This document shows, piece after piece, positions 63,740 to 64,000 of a stretch of DNA of 64,000 nucleotides. Numbering within the stretch: position 1 is the first letter of the stretch; each line of letters begins with the position of its first letter. The stretch comes from Heliopora coerulea (taxonomy: Eukaryota; Cnidaria; Anthozoa; Scleralcyonacea; Helioporidae), in the NCBI GenBank assembly GCA_030142905.1, contig JASJOG010000014.1:3293001-3357000 (forward strand), in the 5' to 3' direction. The position numbers and the translations under genes are program-made. Below the pieces are notes generated by a model that was not told where the DNA came from, did not search any database, and saw nothing but the letters and a program-made list of their open reading frames with translations.

Positions 63740-64000
63740 GCAAAACACTAAGGAAATCAGTACCGAGACGTAGTTTGGATATCTGATCTTAATTAGCATA
63801 GAATTTCATCAAATTTAAGCCCTATTTTCTCTTTAAATACGGATTCGTTTGAGAGGTAATATCATACACTCGAAAGTCGTGTTTCATCAGATATCCAAAC
63901 ACATCGAAGTTGGTTAAAAAACTCGGCTATCGCCTCGTTTTTCAACTCACTTCTCAGTCGTGTATGAAATATTACATCATAAACAACGGCACATATTGAG
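63740..64000. repeat. Dispersed repeat, second copy (see 26690), cut by window end
   Basis: Shares GGAAATCAGTACCGA, TTTGGATATCTGATC, GTTTCATCAGATAT and AAAACTCGGCTATCGCCTCG in the same order as 26690-26945. Confidence 0.75.

Overview
The window looks like AT-rich nuclear DNA from a marine invertebrate. An anthozoan cnidarian, perhaps a stony coral, fits best. The signs are compact genes with GT-AG introns, an intronless rhodopsin-type receptor, Penelope-like elements, RLE-type LINEs, and a dispersed TCTGGC...GCCAGA repeat that I associate with anthozoan genomes. The organism is inferred, not proven. There are no bacterial operons, rRNAs or CRISPR arrays. Most of the sequence is transposon debris, and host genes are few and widely spaced.

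Host-type genes: (1) an intronless class A GPCR at 12.5-13.6 kb (minus), with a second copy cut short by microsatellites at 19.5-19.8 kb (plus); (2) a complete five-exon gene for a 234-residue secreted protein of unknown function on the minus strand, 24595-39061, reconstructed here from splice sites and phase; (3) a paralogue of it on the plus strand, with exons at 51733-51833, 54292-54547 and 54955-55115, whose three visible exons match its counterparts in length to the base; (4) a few orphan exon-like pieces (45946-46165, 47607-47800, 49802-50062).

Mobile layer, left to right: a nearly intact Jockey/CR1-type LINE (802-2751, one internal stop); a decayed RLE-type LINE with R4/Dong-like features (2897-6757, minus) and its repetitive noncoding neighbour with (AAT)n tracts; Penelope GIY-YIG fragments at 14.2-15.1, 20.6-21.3, 46.4-47.3 and 55.7-57.7 kb, with hammerhead-like tail motifs; one canonical hammerhead ribozyme core at 40.3 kb; hAT-type MITEs, three with exact 8-bp target duplications; a decayed Polinton/Ginger-type integrase at 23.4-24.0 kb; and a second RLE LINE (29.0-32.2 kb) split by a hAT-type element.

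The strongest structural signal is a near-perfect inverted repeat with ~0.9-kb arms at 32.67-34.64 kb, lying inside intron 1 of the secreted-protein gene, so a transcript could fold into long dsRNA. The second is a nested transposon complex at 57.84-61.61 kb. A TA-flanked 3.2-kb element in it carries a pogo-like transposase remnant and a divergent gene with a Cys-rich finger and a HIRAN-like domain. That element has itself been entered by another TA-flanked MITE, and it sits inside a third inverted-repeat element that also took a hAT MITE.
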